From positions 1-38,078 of the forward strand of contig JAGGVT010000008.1 of assembly GCA_021157815.1 (NCBI GenBank): a stretch of DNA of 38,078 nt, given 5' to 3'. Both the position numbers and the translations under genes were made by a program. Of this stretch, positions 8,698 to 16,329 are shown piece after piece; the first letter of the stretch is position 1, and every line of letters starts with the position of its first letter. Source of the DNA: a bacterium. GTDB lineage: Bacteria > JAJVIF01 > JAGGVT01. The notes beneath the pieces were generated by a model. The model saw nothing but the letters and a program-made list of their open reading frames with translations, had not been told where the DNA came from and searched no databases.

Positions 8698-8798
8698 CCT
8701 GGGAGCGCTGGAATCTTGCCGGCGCAATAAGGCGTTCACGCCTTTTGACGGGAGCGCTTTAGCGCTCCATGCGCCGGCAAGATTCCGGCGCTCCCAGG
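8698..8798. repeat. Cloverleaf-like inverted-repeat element with 29-bp arms
   Basis: The arms at 8698-8726 and 8770-8798 match as reverse complements with one mismatch. The left arm begins CCTGGGAGCGCTGGAATCTT. Between them are two smaller perfect hairpins: AAGGCG/CGCCTT around TTCA, and GGAGCGCT/AGCGCTCC around TT. The predicted shape is a long stem with two side loops. The outer motif GGGAGCGCTGG is shared with the element at 3261-3428. Confidence 0.85.
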
Positions 8799-8809
8799 GG
8801 GATAATTAT

Positions 8810-8837
8810 TTGGTGTTTGGGAAATCCGGGTTAAAAT
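8810..8837 (+). promoter_or_regulatory. Candidate promoter for the 546-aa protein
   Basis: TTGGTG (8810-8815) and TAAAAT (8832-8837) are separated by 16 bp. The start would fall about 29 nt before the ATG at 8873, leaving room for the AGGAG ribosome binding site. Confidence 0.4.
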
Positions 8838-8872
8838 AGAGTTAGGGACAATTATTCTCAGGAGTGAAATTC

Positions 8873-10513
8873 ATGAGACGCTTTATCATTCCAATTGCAT
8901 TACTGTTTATACTTGCTTTGGGTGTTTATAGTATTCTTGTATCCAGGAGTATGCTTTCAACCAGGCAGATATCTCCAAAACCTGTTACCGAGTATGAGAT
9001 AAGCGATTATCACAAGGAAACTCTTGTAAAGAATAATGAACATGCTGGTTTGGCGGATGCCCATTTTAAAATGGCGGAGGATATTGTTGAGATATCGCCA
9101 TCAATTGCATTGCTGCATTATTACAACACGTTAAAGCATCTGGATTATTTCAAGTGTGGTAGAGTACAAAAGATTTCGGTTGACTGGTTTGGTGAATCGG
9201 AAGAAAAACGAATACTTGAACTGATGCGTTTCATCGATGAAGAAAAAATCCCTGACACAAGAATGAAGGCAATTGTCAAAGCAAAAGATGATATCGCTGA
9301 ATGTGCATTATATTTACTTGTTACTGATAAGGCTGGCATAGGGTATGGCAGGACCTATTCAATAATCGGATATAAACAGGTGGTTGCGAAAACCGGATAT
9401 GAACAGGTGATTGCGAAGAGGATATTTGAAATTATCAGTGCGACAGAACAGGTTGAAAATGTTGAACGCATTCGCGAAAGCCTGGACACACTTGGATTGA
9501 ATTTTAATTATGTTGAGAAGCCAAACGATAATGATGATGAAAAACAGCATCAGGATTTGGTTGAGCTGTTGAATAAACATGATCAACTGGCAGGAAATCC
9601 AACTCTTAAAAGGAAATATCTTCGCGAAATTCTTCTGGCAAATCTGGATGAATCAATTAAGACTTCCGTTGAATGGGGTTTGAGCGAAAGTAATCTGGGC
9701 TTCAATACTTATGAAGACATCTGGAAATGCGTATTGGCAAAGGCAAAAGAGCCATCTTACGATAATCTTTTTGATGAAAACAGGCTTGTAGCAGGGCTGA
9801 AGGGTTGCATTAAGGGTGGGAGAGTTGATGACTCCAGGGAGTTAAAATCCATTCTTGTTGCGAAGGATTTAATCACATTGGAAGAGATTGCATTCTATAA
9901 CAGGAAGATTGCACTTGCCCAGGCATACGAAAATATGGGGTTAGTTGAGGACATGAACAGGATTAACGGGAATTTTATCGACAGATACAGTCACTTTCAT
10001 TTCATTCAATCCTGGCTTGAAATCGCACGGAGCAATTGCGGTTATCCAGAAAAGGCGTTTGAAAATGTAATGGATTGGAAGTATTCCTATTTTGACACGA
10101 ATTGCTTTTACAGTTCAAAAATAAGAGCGTTGGAGGGAGCTATTCCTCTTCTATTCAATAAATACCTGTTGGACATGGCGTATGAATGTGTGCAGGAAAC
10201 CAGCAGTATTGAGTATTGTCAGGAGGGGGACAGGGCACCACTTATGAGTGACTGGCGCTCTGAATATGTTTCAAAGTTCGCCCGTGCCGGCAGGTTTGAT
10301 CTCGCTTTTAAAACAATCCCTCTTGTGTTAGAGGATTCATCACTAATTGATGCGCTAGTAGATATCGCGATGATAGTTGAGGAAACCGGATATGATATTA
10401 CGGAAAATGATAAGCGCTGTTTAAGAGCGTTGGTTTTCAATCGTGCTTTTTTTCGGAAATATGGTTATGAGGAAATAAAAAAGATTATCATTTTAAAAAC
10501 CGGAGTAAGATAA
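8873..10513 (+). CDS. Membrane-anchored protein of unknown function with helical-repeat character
   Basis: I do not recognise this 546-residue protein. Starting at the ATG at 8873 places AGGAG (8860-8864) eight bases upstream; an upstream in-frame GTG at 8864 would overlap that site and is less likely. The N-terminus (RRFIIPIALLFILALGVYSILV) is one membrane segment or uncleaved signal anchor. The rest is almost entirely charged, helix-rich sequence with evenly spaced aromatic and leucine residues, suggesting TPR/SEL1-like or other alpha-solenoid folding; this is inference. A short internal duplication, GYKQVVAK then GYEQVIAK, is seen around residues 168-183. No cysteine motif or catalytic signature was found. 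It is flanked by octamer repeats on both sides and has no co-directional partner. Confidence 0.7.
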   Translation: MRRFIIPIALLFILALGVYSILVSRSMLSTRQISPKPVTEYEISDYHKETLVKNNEHAGLADAHFKMAEDIVEISPSIALLHYYNTLKHLDYFKCGRVQKISVDWFGESEEKRILELMRFIDEEKIPDTRMKAIVKAKDDIAECALYLLVTDKAGIGYGRTYSIIGYKQVVAKTGYEQVIAKRIFEIISATEQVENVERIRESLDTLGLNFNYVEKPNDNDDEKQHQDLVELLNKHDQLAGNPTLKRKYLREILLANLDESIKTSVEWGLSESNLGFNTYEDIWKCVLAKAKEPSYDNLFDENRLVAGLKGCIKGGRVDDSRELKSILVAKDLITLEEIAFYNRKIALAQAYENMGLVEDMNRINGNFIDRYSHFHFIQSWLEIARSNCGYPEKAFENVMDWKYSYFDTNCFYSSKIRALEGAIPLLFNKYLLDMAYECVQETSSIEYCQEGDRAPLMSDWRSEYVSKFARAGRFDLAFKTIPLVLEDSSLIDALVDIAMIVEETGYDITENDKRCLRALVFNRAFFRKYGYEEIKKIIILKTGVR

Positions 10514-10541
10514 TAGGTTAGTAGGTTGAAAAAGAGAAACT
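10514..10541. repeat. Octamer-repeat remnant at a gene end
   Basis: TAGGTTAGTAGGTTGAAAAA starts directly after the TAA stop and is followed by GAGAAACTTG. This matches 8677-8702 closely (one or two changes), so the same repeat plus tail was inserted or conserved at two sites bracketing the 546-aa gene. Confidence 0.65.
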
Positions 10542-10547
10542 TGAGGT

Positions 10548-10745
10548 TTATCCGCCACTAATTAAATGAAAAACTTTGATTTTGTCGTTGTCGTTGATGA
10601 TGTGCTTGTCGAGATGCTTTTGCTCTATCACTTTGCCGTTTACGGATACGATAACGAGAGGAAATGAGTATTTAACCTCGTTCATGGCGTCGCGTACAGT
10701 CATGCCATCGCGCCATTCTATCTTTTCCTCGTTAATCTGAATCAT
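10548..10745 (-). CDS. ThiS/MoaD-like sulfur carrier protein of the AOR locus
   Basis: This 65-residue ubiquitin-fold protein ends in Gly-Gly (HLISGG), the tail that is adenylated and thiocarboxylated in ThiS and MoaD. The pattern IQINEEKIEW at the start, SVNGKVIEQKHLDKHIINDNDKIKV in the middle and the C-terminal GG fit the family at normal length. Its ATG overlaps the stop of the upstream thiF-like gene by four bases (ATGA), indicating translational coupling. Placed last in a locus for a tungsten enzyme, it most likely feeds sulfur to pterin cofactor synthesis rather than to thiamine; no other thiamine genes are present. A general ThiS role cannot be excluded. Confidence 0.85.
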   Translation of the reverse strand: MIQINEEKIEWRDGMTVRDAMNEVKYSFPLVIVSVNGKVIEQKHLDKHIINDNDKIKVFHLISGG

Positions 10746-11374
10746 TTTAGCTCCAGCAGATATTCGACTGCAAGCGATGCCTGCATCGATGCGACCATCA
10801 CAACTTTTGGCGCCATGAGCCCGGCATCCGGATTGCTTTTGAAATCGCCGACAATAATTAGATTTTCCATTTTGTTGATTTGGATTTTATCGATATTGCC
10901 CGTACCTGCCAGCCCTGATGCGGCAATCAGGAGTTTGTTGTTTTGCAGTCCTGTCCAGGTGTCGATCAACATAGATTTATTCTCCGCTTTGTCGAATGCC
11001 TCGATTAGAACATCGACGTTGCTGAATACATCAGGGATATTCTCCGGTGTTAGATTTACATTCACAGGTTGATAGTTGATTTTCGGATTGATTCTCTTGA
11101 TTGTATCACCAAGAGCATCGACCTTGAGCTTGCCAATCTGGTCGATGAAGAAATGCTGTCGGTTTAGATTTTCGGGTGCTACTGTATCGAAATCGGCGAC
11201 AATGAGTTTCCCGACACCGGCGCGCGCGAGCAATACCGCGATATTCGAGCCGAGTCCGCCGCACCCCGCGATTCCGGCACATTTCGTTTTCAGAATGGGA
11301 AAAGAACCCGGAGCGTTCCGGGCATAAATTACTATTTCAGCTACTTCCGGCATTTCAGGATTATGATTCGTCAT
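10742..11374 (-). CDS. ThiF/MoeB-family adenylyltransferase (E1-like)
   Basis: This 210-residue protein adenylates the C-terminal glycine of its sulfur carrier with ATP. The nucleotide-binding loop is GCGGLGSNIAVLLARAGVG, followed by the conserved LIVADFDTVAPENLNRQHF (Asp and Asn/Arg/Gln for Mg-ATP). It is a short form: the paired CxxC zinc site and the catalytic Cys of full-length MoeB are absent, as in the short ThiF proteins that work with ThiS. The start ATG shares one base with the stop of the AOR C-terminal gene (TGATG), and its own end overlaps the ThiS-like gene, so the three form one operon. The likely job is activation of the 65-aa carrier for tungstopterin dithiolene formation. Confidence 0.88.
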   Translation of the reverse strand: MTNHNPEMPEVAEIVIYARNAPGSFPILKTKCAGIAGCGGLGSNIAVLLARAGVGKLIVADFDTVAPENLNRQHFFIDQIGKLKVDALGDTIKRINPKINYQPVNVNLTPENIPDVFSNVDVLIEAFDKAENKSMLIDTWTGLQNNKLLIAASGLAGTGNIDKIQINKMENLIIVGDFKSNPDAGLMAPKVVMVASMQASLAVEYLLELK

Positions 11375-13356
11375 CAGACATCCGGGTATCGCTTGACAAC
11401 CTCGACCACCTCGGGGAAATCAATCCCGAGTTTTTTCAGTGTTTCGAGTTTGGGTACGCCGTCCGATGTCCAGCCTCGCCGTTTGTAAACAGCGTCCTGA
11501 AGCTGGCGGTATTGGTCTTCGCGATATTCGCGGAGTTTCAGGCGTTTTTCATCGGTGCTCATGGATTCGGGGTCAATGCCGACTTTTTCCTTGAGTTGCT
11601 TGTCGTATCGCTCCTGCCGTGATTCATATTCCGTATTGGTGACAGGGCCCATTGCGCGGTAGGGAACTCTGTCGTGTTCACGGGTGCCATAGCCGAGCCG
11701 CAGGTTGAATACTCGTTGGAAGTTATAGACTTTTTCCGACATGCGAATCAGCTTGTCCGAATCGAGTTCGATTCCTGTCATGCCTGTGAAATATTTGCAG
11801 TAACCCTCGACATGCTCCGGTATTTTGTGGGGTTCATCTGTCTGGGCGTTATCAGCGGGGGAGATATCATTCCACGGCAGCTTGCATAGTCCGACAAGCC
11901 CGAACCAAGTGCGGAACATCGGAAAATAGTGGAGCGCGTCCGCTTTATTCTCGAAAGTCGGAATCTGGTTGTTTACCTGGTCCATGAAAATCAGCCACGC
12001 CTCATCGTGCTGGGCGCCTTTGTTTGTCATGCAGTATCCGCCCTGCTGCGCGAGAGATTCCTTTGTAACATATTCGGAAAATTCCAGCCCCTTATTTTCC
12101 ATTCCGATATCCTCGACAAAATCGAGGTCAGCGCCGTATTCCTCAATAAAGAGTTTTTTCATATTGCGAATACCCTTGCCAAGAATCATTCCAAAACCCT
12201 CGCCGCGGCTCATCTGATGCAGAACCTCACATGCCGCTTCTTTGTTTCCGAAAGTCAATTCAAGCCCGCCGGTATGTTCCTTTGTGATAACGCCGTTTTC
12301 GTAACATTCCATGGCGAAAGCGAGAGCTGTTCCGAATGAGATTGTGTCTATTCCGTATGTGTCGCAGTAGAAGTTAAGTTCCGCGACATAATGGGGGTCG
12401 AAGTTGCCAATGTTGGAGCCACATGCGGCGATTGTTTCATACTCGGGACCATCAACGAGAACTTTCCGGCCTTTGTATGGGCCTGTTTTGAGTTCGAATT
12501 TTTCGATTGCATGAGCGCATGACATCGAGCATCCGTACCAGCAGCCATCGGGAAGTCCCTGCGTGAAATATTCATTCTGCCATACCCATGAATTTATTTT
12601 CTTGGCGTTTTCATGGCTGCCGTACTGGTAGTTGAGGGTTGGGAGGAGATCGTAATCATCCATTATTTCCACAAGGTTGCCGGTGCCGATTTTTCTCATT
12701 CGGCACTGCTGGTCATCGAGAGTAATCATTTGGCTGGTTACTTTCATTCCCCAGTTTCTAATCATTTTTGGTCTGACGGGATGATTTGCTTCATTGGTTA
12801 CTTGAATCGCGCCGGTCGGACAAACCCATGCGCAAGCGCCGCATCCTGCGCAGCGTTCATAGAATTTATCGAAAGGCATTGAAACTTTTCGCTCCGCGCC
12901 CCTGCCTGCAAATGTAATTATATCTTCCCAGATGCCCTCAGAGCATACACGGACACATCGTCCGCACAGGACACATGCGTTTTTAGATTCGTTTTTCAGG
13001 GGATGTTCATAGCGTGGCTTGTCAACGCCGTTTGCTTTCGCGAGCGCTTTGATTGCGGGAACATTGGGCCATCGCGCGAGGTGCATTTCAATCACACCGC
13101 GACGGGTATTCAGGGCTTCCTCTGAATCAGTGAATACCGCAATGGGTTCATGAATCTCATAGTTGCATGATGTTGTGATTTCCTTTTCGCCGTTGGCGTG
13201 AACCTCAACGACACACATTCTGCATGCGCCGTACGGTTTAAGGATATTATGGTTGCACAGCGCCGGGATTTTTATTCCAAGTGATTCCGCGGCGGCAAGA
13301 ATGGTAGTGCCTTCCTCGACGCTTATTTTCCTTTTGTTTATGGTTATCTCTATCAT
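11374..13356 (-). CDS. NuoG-like iron-sulfur module fused to the C-terminal half of aldehyde:ferredoxin oxidoreductase
   Basis: This 660-residue protein is a fusion. Residues 1-80 are a plant-type [2Fe-2S] domain as in NuoG and NADH-linked hydrogenases (C34, C45, C48, C64). Residues 85-120 correspond to the NuoG His-Cys cluster domain, but its cysteines are gone (HLARWPNVPAIKALAKANG). Two [4Fe-4S] motifs follow: C128/131/134/138 and C169/172/175/179. From about residue 225 on it is AOR domains 2 and 3: LLPTLNYQYGS, cluster cysteines C272/C276/C280, GPEYETIAACGSN (the conserved Glu), the DTISFGTALAFAMECYENG signature, KGAQHDEAW (proton-donor His) and a final cluster Cys in GLCKLPW. AOR domain 1, which holds the tungstopterin, is absent here and is encoded by the gene at 15188-15955. 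AAGGAG precedes the ATG, 24 bp after the NuoEF-like gene. The inferred role is the cytoplasmic electron-transfer plus substrate half of a split AOR; the substrate is unknown. Confidence 0.9.
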   Translation of the reverse strand: MIEITINKRKISVEEGTTILAAAESLGIKIPALCNHNILKPYGACRMCVVEVHANGEKEITTSCNYEIHEPIAVFTDSEEALNTRRGVIEMHLARWPNVPAIKALAKANGVDKPRYEHPLKNESKNACVLCGRCVRVCSEGIWEDIITFAGRGAERKVSMPFDKFYERCAGCGACAWVCPTGAIQVTNEANHPVRPKMIRNWGMKVTSQMITLDDQQCRMRKIGTGNLVEIMDDYDLLPTLNYQYGSHENAKKINSWVWQNEYFTQGLPDGCWYGCSMSCAHAIEKFELKTGPYKGRKVLVDGPEYETIAACGSNIGNFDPHYVAELNFYCDTYGIDTISFGTALAFAMECYENGVITKEHTGGLELTFGNKEAACEVLHQMSRGEGFGMILGKGIRNMKKLFIEEYGADLDFVEDIGMENKGLEFSEYVTKESLAQQGGYCMTNKGAQHDEAWLIFMDQVNNQIPTFENKADALHYFPMFRTWFGLVGLCKLPWNDISPADNAQTDEPHKIPEHVEGYCKYFTGMTGIELDSDKLIRMSEKVYNFQRVFNLRLGYGTREHDRVPYRAMGPVTNTEYESRQERYDKQLKEKVGIDPESMSTDEKRLKLREYREDQYRQLQDAVYKRRGWTSDGVPKLETLKKLGIDFPEVVEVVKRYPDV

Positions 13357-13380
13357 TGTTTTCTCCTTGTCGGGTAAAGA

Positions 13381-14880
13381 TTAATTCTTGAAATATCCCG
13401 TGTAATCATCTTCAAAGTGTTTGATTGTGGAAAGTATCGAATTGCCGGCTGATTTGCCCAATCCTGAAAGGCTGGCCGCGGACATGGTTTCGCAGATTGA
13501 TTTCAGTGTGTCGAGGTCCTCTTTTTTGCCATTGCCCTGAGAGATATTTTCCAGGATGCTGAATAGAATTACAGAACCCTCACGGTCGGGTGCGGCTTTG
13601 CCGAAACATTCGCTTTTTAAAAACTCAATTGAATCTTTCGCTGCTTCCACCATGCACCTGCTGTTGTCGTAAACTCGAATCAAACCGGGACCTATAATTG
13701 ACCCCGCTTTTTCGATTTCAGCGTAATCGAGCGGTGTGTCGAGCATATCGGCAGGGAAACATCCACCGGATGGCCCTCCGACCTGAACAGCTTTGAATTC
13801 CCGTCCCTCGGGGATACCGCCGCCGATATCGAAGATTAACTCGCGAAGAGTGATTCCCAGCGGCACCTCGACAAATCCGGAGTTTACAATATCTCCAACC
13901 AGTGAAACTACCTTCGTGCCTGAGTTGCCGATTTTTTTGAACGCATCCCCGCCCTTTTCGATAATCACAGGGACATTCATCCATGTTTCAACGCAGCTTA
14001 AAACTGTCGGCATGTCCTTGTAGCCTTTTTCTGTTAACGGTACATTTGATGCCGTTGGGATAGCTGGCTTGCCCTGAAGGGATTCAAGCATCGCGCTTAA
14101 ATCGAGATTCATGTACGCGCCGGGGCCTCGTCGAATTTTAATATCGAACGAGAAATCCTTTCCCTTTATATTTTCACCAAGCAGTTTTTTTGCTCTGGCG
14201 TCCTCGATTGCTTCAGCCATTTGTTCGATTGCCTGTGAATAACAATTTCTGATGTGGATTATTCCCTCTTTCGCGCCTACTGCATACGCGCAGATCAACA
14301 TGCCCTCGATAATTGAGTGCGGGTCTGATTCGACAATGTTTTTATATGCGAATGCTCCGGGTATGCCCTCGTCAGCATTGCAGATTACATACGCCGGGTT
14401 GGATGAATCGTTAACTGCTTTTGCGCACGCTTTCCATTTGTCGGCGGTGGGGTTGCCGAAACCGCATCGACCGAGAAGCCCTGATTTTTCCACCTCGGAA
14501 ATCACATCATCCGGGGACATTGTTTCAAGAACTTTTTCGAAGGATTTGTATTCGCCAGCATCGGCATTGCCCATGTTGCGAAACACAATCGATGGAGCAT
14601 CCGGTTTTGATGGAATCCGTTTATCATTCTGCTGTTTCATGAATGCTTCGATTGGTTTTTGGGGAAGTTCATCTTCCGATGGCTCAAGTGTGAAAACATC
14701 ATAGAATGTACCCACAAAATAGAGTTGTCCCAGCGGAACTTCGATTTCATCCGCGATGTATCTGACAACATCCTCAGGAAGATGCTTGAATTCATCCTGA
14801 ATATCGAGGAGCATTTCGATTGCGCAATCGGCATCTCGATTGTAACTCTCTATGATTTTATTTATTTTTGCGGTATCCAT
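13381..14880 (-). CDS. NuoE/NuoF-like fusion lacking the usual cofactor ligands
   Basis: This encodes 499 residues. Residues 1-68 match the helical N-terminus of NuoE (LLDIQDEFKHLPEDVVRYIA, GTFYDVFTLEP), but the [2Fe-2S] thioredoxin-like half with four Cys is missing. From about residue 97 it follows NuoF end to end: SPDDVISEVEKSGLLGR, ICNADEGIPGAFAYKN, DPHSIIEGMLICAYAVGA, SLBB-like LFDIGGGIPEGR and the C-terminal four-helix bundle. Key motifs are altered: the FMN loop GRGGAGFPT is GRCGFGNPT (137-145), the NADH-site GAYICGEET is GAYMNLDLS, and the N3 cluster motif CGKCxPCREG is CFGKAAPDREG (one Cys, C425), with the fourth ligand replaced by S472. It therefore probably cannot hold the N3 cluster or bind NADH normally. 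It lies 24 bp upstream of the AOR C-terminal gene with GGAG before ATG. A structural or flavin-only subunit of the AOR complex is inferred. Confidence 0.85.
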   Translation of the reverse strand: MDTAKINKIIESYNRDADCAIEMLLDIQDEFKHLPEDVVRYIADEIEVPLGQLYFVGTFYDVFTLEPSEDELPQKPIEAFMKQQNDKRIPSKPDAPSIVFRNMGNADAGEYKSFEKVLETMSPDDVISEVEKSGLLGRCGFGNPTADKWKACAKAVNDSSNPAYVICNADEGIPGAFAYKNIVESDPHSIIEGMLICAYAVGAKEGIIHIRNCYSQAIEQMAEAIEDARAKKLLGENIKGKDFSFDIKIRRGPGAYMNLDLSAMLESLQGKPAIPTASNVPLTEKGYKDMPTVLSCVETWMNVPVIIEKGGDAFKKIGNSGTKVVSLVGDIVNSGFVEVPLGITLRELIFDIGGGIPEGREFKAVQVGGPSGGCFPADMLDTPLDYAEIEKAGSIIGPGLIRVYDNSRCMVEAAKDSIEFLKSECFGKAAPDREGSVILFSILENISQGNGKKEDLDTLKSICETMSAASLSGLGKSAGNSILSTIKHFEDDYTGYFKN

Positions 14881-14894
14881 TTATGATCTCCGTG

Positions 14895-14916
14895 ACAAGA
14901 GGCATAAGCCGCTTGT
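14895..14916 (-). promoter_or_regulatory. Hairpin in the leader of the NuoEF-like gene
   Basis: ACAAGAGG and CCGCTTGT form an 8-bp stem (one mismatch) around CATAAG, just upstream of the GGAG ribosome binding site. It could affect translation of the operon, but it may be chance. I see no match to the molybdenum/tungsten cofactor riboswitch. Confidence 0.25.
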
Positions 14917-15017
14917 TAGATATTTGTATTTATCAGGCATAAATCGAATTTGAATACCGAATCGTTCTATCCGTAAAAAGAGGACAGTCCATATAGGGCT
15001 TCAAATCTGACGTTATC

Positions 15018-15026
15018 AATATACCA
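15018..15026 (-). promoter_or_regulatory. Candidate extended -10 promoter for the NuoEF/AOR-C/thiF/thiS operon
   Basis: The minus strand reads TGGTATATT in the 307-bp gap between the AOR N-domain gene and the NuoEF-like gene. The implied leader is about 130 nt. The -35 box is not evident. Confidence 0.3.
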
Positions 15027-15117
15027 TGCTGCAAACTCTCATTTTATACAGTACTTATTCACTTGGTTGGGACAATCCCCTTTTTACTACCATCGTGCAA
15101 AATTCTCAGTTTCCCAT

Positions 15118-15162
15118 GGGTGCCGCCCACACATCACGTCTTTTTGTGATTTGTGGGTGAAA
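15118..15162. repeat. Copy 1 (left part) of the GGGTGCCGCCCA element
   Basis: Forty-five bases starting GGGTGCCGCCCACACATCAC are identical to 30020-30064. Internally CCCACA-ATCAC and GTGAT-TGTGGG can pair around GTCTTTTT. The closing arm TGGGCGGCACCC found in copy 2 is missing here, so this copy looks truncated. It sits in the gap between two AOR-locus genes. Confidence 0.8.
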
Positions 15163-15187
15163 TGCAAAACTTCGTATCTATCACACA

Positions 15188-15955
15188 CTAATCAGCAGTA
15201 ATCGACCAATCCGGTTTCCATTTGTCGCATCTGATTGCCAGAGCGAGTATTTTCTTGTCGCGGAAAACAGTGCCGATACCGCCGCGTCCCGCTTGTTTGT
15301 ATCGCGCTTCTTTCCTGCGCCAGTCGTAATATGAAAAATTTAGAATTCCGAAATATGTGTGAGCAGCGCCGCTTCCCGCAGCGACTACAGCGATATACTG
15401 GCGGCCATCCTTGTTTGGCGCGAGTTGTTCAGTCAGTTTGTTGCATATCAGATGCGCATCGTCGCAGGTGGCGTTTATCTCCCGGACGCTCACATGATTT
15501 TCCACACCATCAATAAATATCATGACATCCTTTTCAGCTTTGCCGGTAATCGCGATGGCGTCAAAACCGGAGAATTTGAGGAACGGACCGAAATAGCCGC
15601 CGACATTTGAATCTATTGCGACATTGGTCAGCGGTGAAATTGAGGTAACCAGCGATTTGCCTGAGCCGGGATAGCTTGTCGTTCCGCCAAGCGGCCCTGA
15701 TGAAATGCAAATCGCGTTTTCCGGTGAATCCCATTTTGTGCCATCGTTGACAATATCCCACATCAGTTTGAGGTCGAATCCTTTACCGCCGATGAATATT
15801 TCCTTCATTTCATCGGTAACGGGTTTTGTTTCGATGCTCTTCTTGCCAAGGTCGATTTGCAGAGTGCGGTTGGCATAGCCCTTTTCCAGTTTGACAGGTT
15901 CGTAGGGAAATTTAACAAGTTCCTGTCCCAGGTTGATTTTAAATTCGTCGTTCAT
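15188..15955 (-). CDS. Stand-alone N-terminal domain of aldehyde:ferredoxin oxidoreductase
   Basis: These 255 residues correspond to AOR domain 1, the beta-rich domain that cradles the bis-tungstopterin. Matching landmarks are YANRTLQIDLGKKS near residue 26, IFIGGKGFDLKLMWDI, SSGPLGGTTSYPGSGK, the SPLTNVAIDSNVGGYFGPFLKFSGFD core that contacts the pterin, and the closing QAGRGGIGTVFRDKK. The protein ends where domain 2 would begin; no domain 2/3 or cluster cysteines are present, and these are encoded 1.8 kb downstream in the same direction. The ATG at 15955 has GAGG a few bases upstream. There is no frameshift that would simply join it to the downstream gene, because a complete NuoEF-like gene stands between. 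It is inferred to assemble with the Fd-AOR C-terminal protein into one active enzyme. Confidence 0.9.
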   Translation of the reverse strand: MNDEFKINLGQELVKFPYEPVKLEKGYANRTLQIDLGKKSIETKPVTDEMKEIFIGGKGFDLKLMWDIVNDGTKWDSPENAICISSGPLGGTTSYPGSGKSLVTSISPLTNVAIDSNVGGYFGPFLKFSGFDAIAITGKAEKDVMIFIDGVENHVSVREINATCDDAHLICNKLTEQLAPNKDGRQYIAVVAAGSGAAHTYFGILNFSYYDWRRKEARYKQAGRGGIGTVFRDKKILALAIRCDKWKPDWSITAD

Positions 15956-16139
15956 GATTCCTCAATGTCCATAGAAATAGTAAACTCAATATTCCAGTAA
16001 AGATAATGAATCCTTCTGTCATATCGAATTGGAATTTTATCCTGATTTTTAAAATGAAGCAAATACGAAACTCGGCAACGCTGATTTGCTTTATGTGCGC
16101 ATTCCCACCCCCATCAGCATGCGATGGCCGGGGTACGTG

Positions 16140-16235
16140 CTAATATGCATTAAAGAAGCACCCATAGAAGCGAATAATACATAAAACTAGAATAATCAGA
16201 ATAAGCAAAATGTAATGTAGAAATCTCTTTTGCAT
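16140..16235 (-). CDS. Possible 31-aa hydrophobic membrane peptide
   Basis: An ATG at 16235 is preceded by CAGGTGAAAAT (a fair Shine-Dalgarno) and opens a 31-codon frame ending TAG. The peptide starts MQKRFLHY, then has a run of about 14 Leu/Ile/Val/Cys residues (ILLILIILVLCII), then RFYGCFFNAY, a basic-in, single-span pattern like small membrane proteins or toxin peptides. It lies in an AT-rich gap of 374 bp between the AOR N-domain gene and the DUF6602-like gene. Only composition and the RBS support it. Confidence 0.35.
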   Translation of the reverse strand: MQKRFLHYILLILIILVLCIIRFYGCFFNAY

Positions 16236-16251
16236 ATTTTCACCTGCAATC

Positions 16252-16288
16252 CTACGTAACCCAGCATCCCTATGCCGGGTGATCGTAG
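16252..16288. repeat. Hairpin-forming intergenic element
   Basis: ACCCAGCAT (16259-16267) pairs with ATGCCGGGT (16272-16280) with one wobble, and CTACG/CGTAG pair outside it. It lies 42 bp past the stop of the DUF6602-like gene. No U-run lies at the right place for an intrinsic terminator in that direction, so it may be a repeat remnant. Confidence 0.35.
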
Positions 16289-16329
16289 CGAGTCTTTTTT
16301 TTCGACTATTTCAGGGATGTGTAGTTGGT

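Noticed and set aside
14881-15187. Molybdenum/tungsten cofactor riboswitch upstream of the AOR operon
   Set aside because: I could find only one short hairpin next to the RBS and a repeat copy; the multi-stem consensus is not visible by eye.
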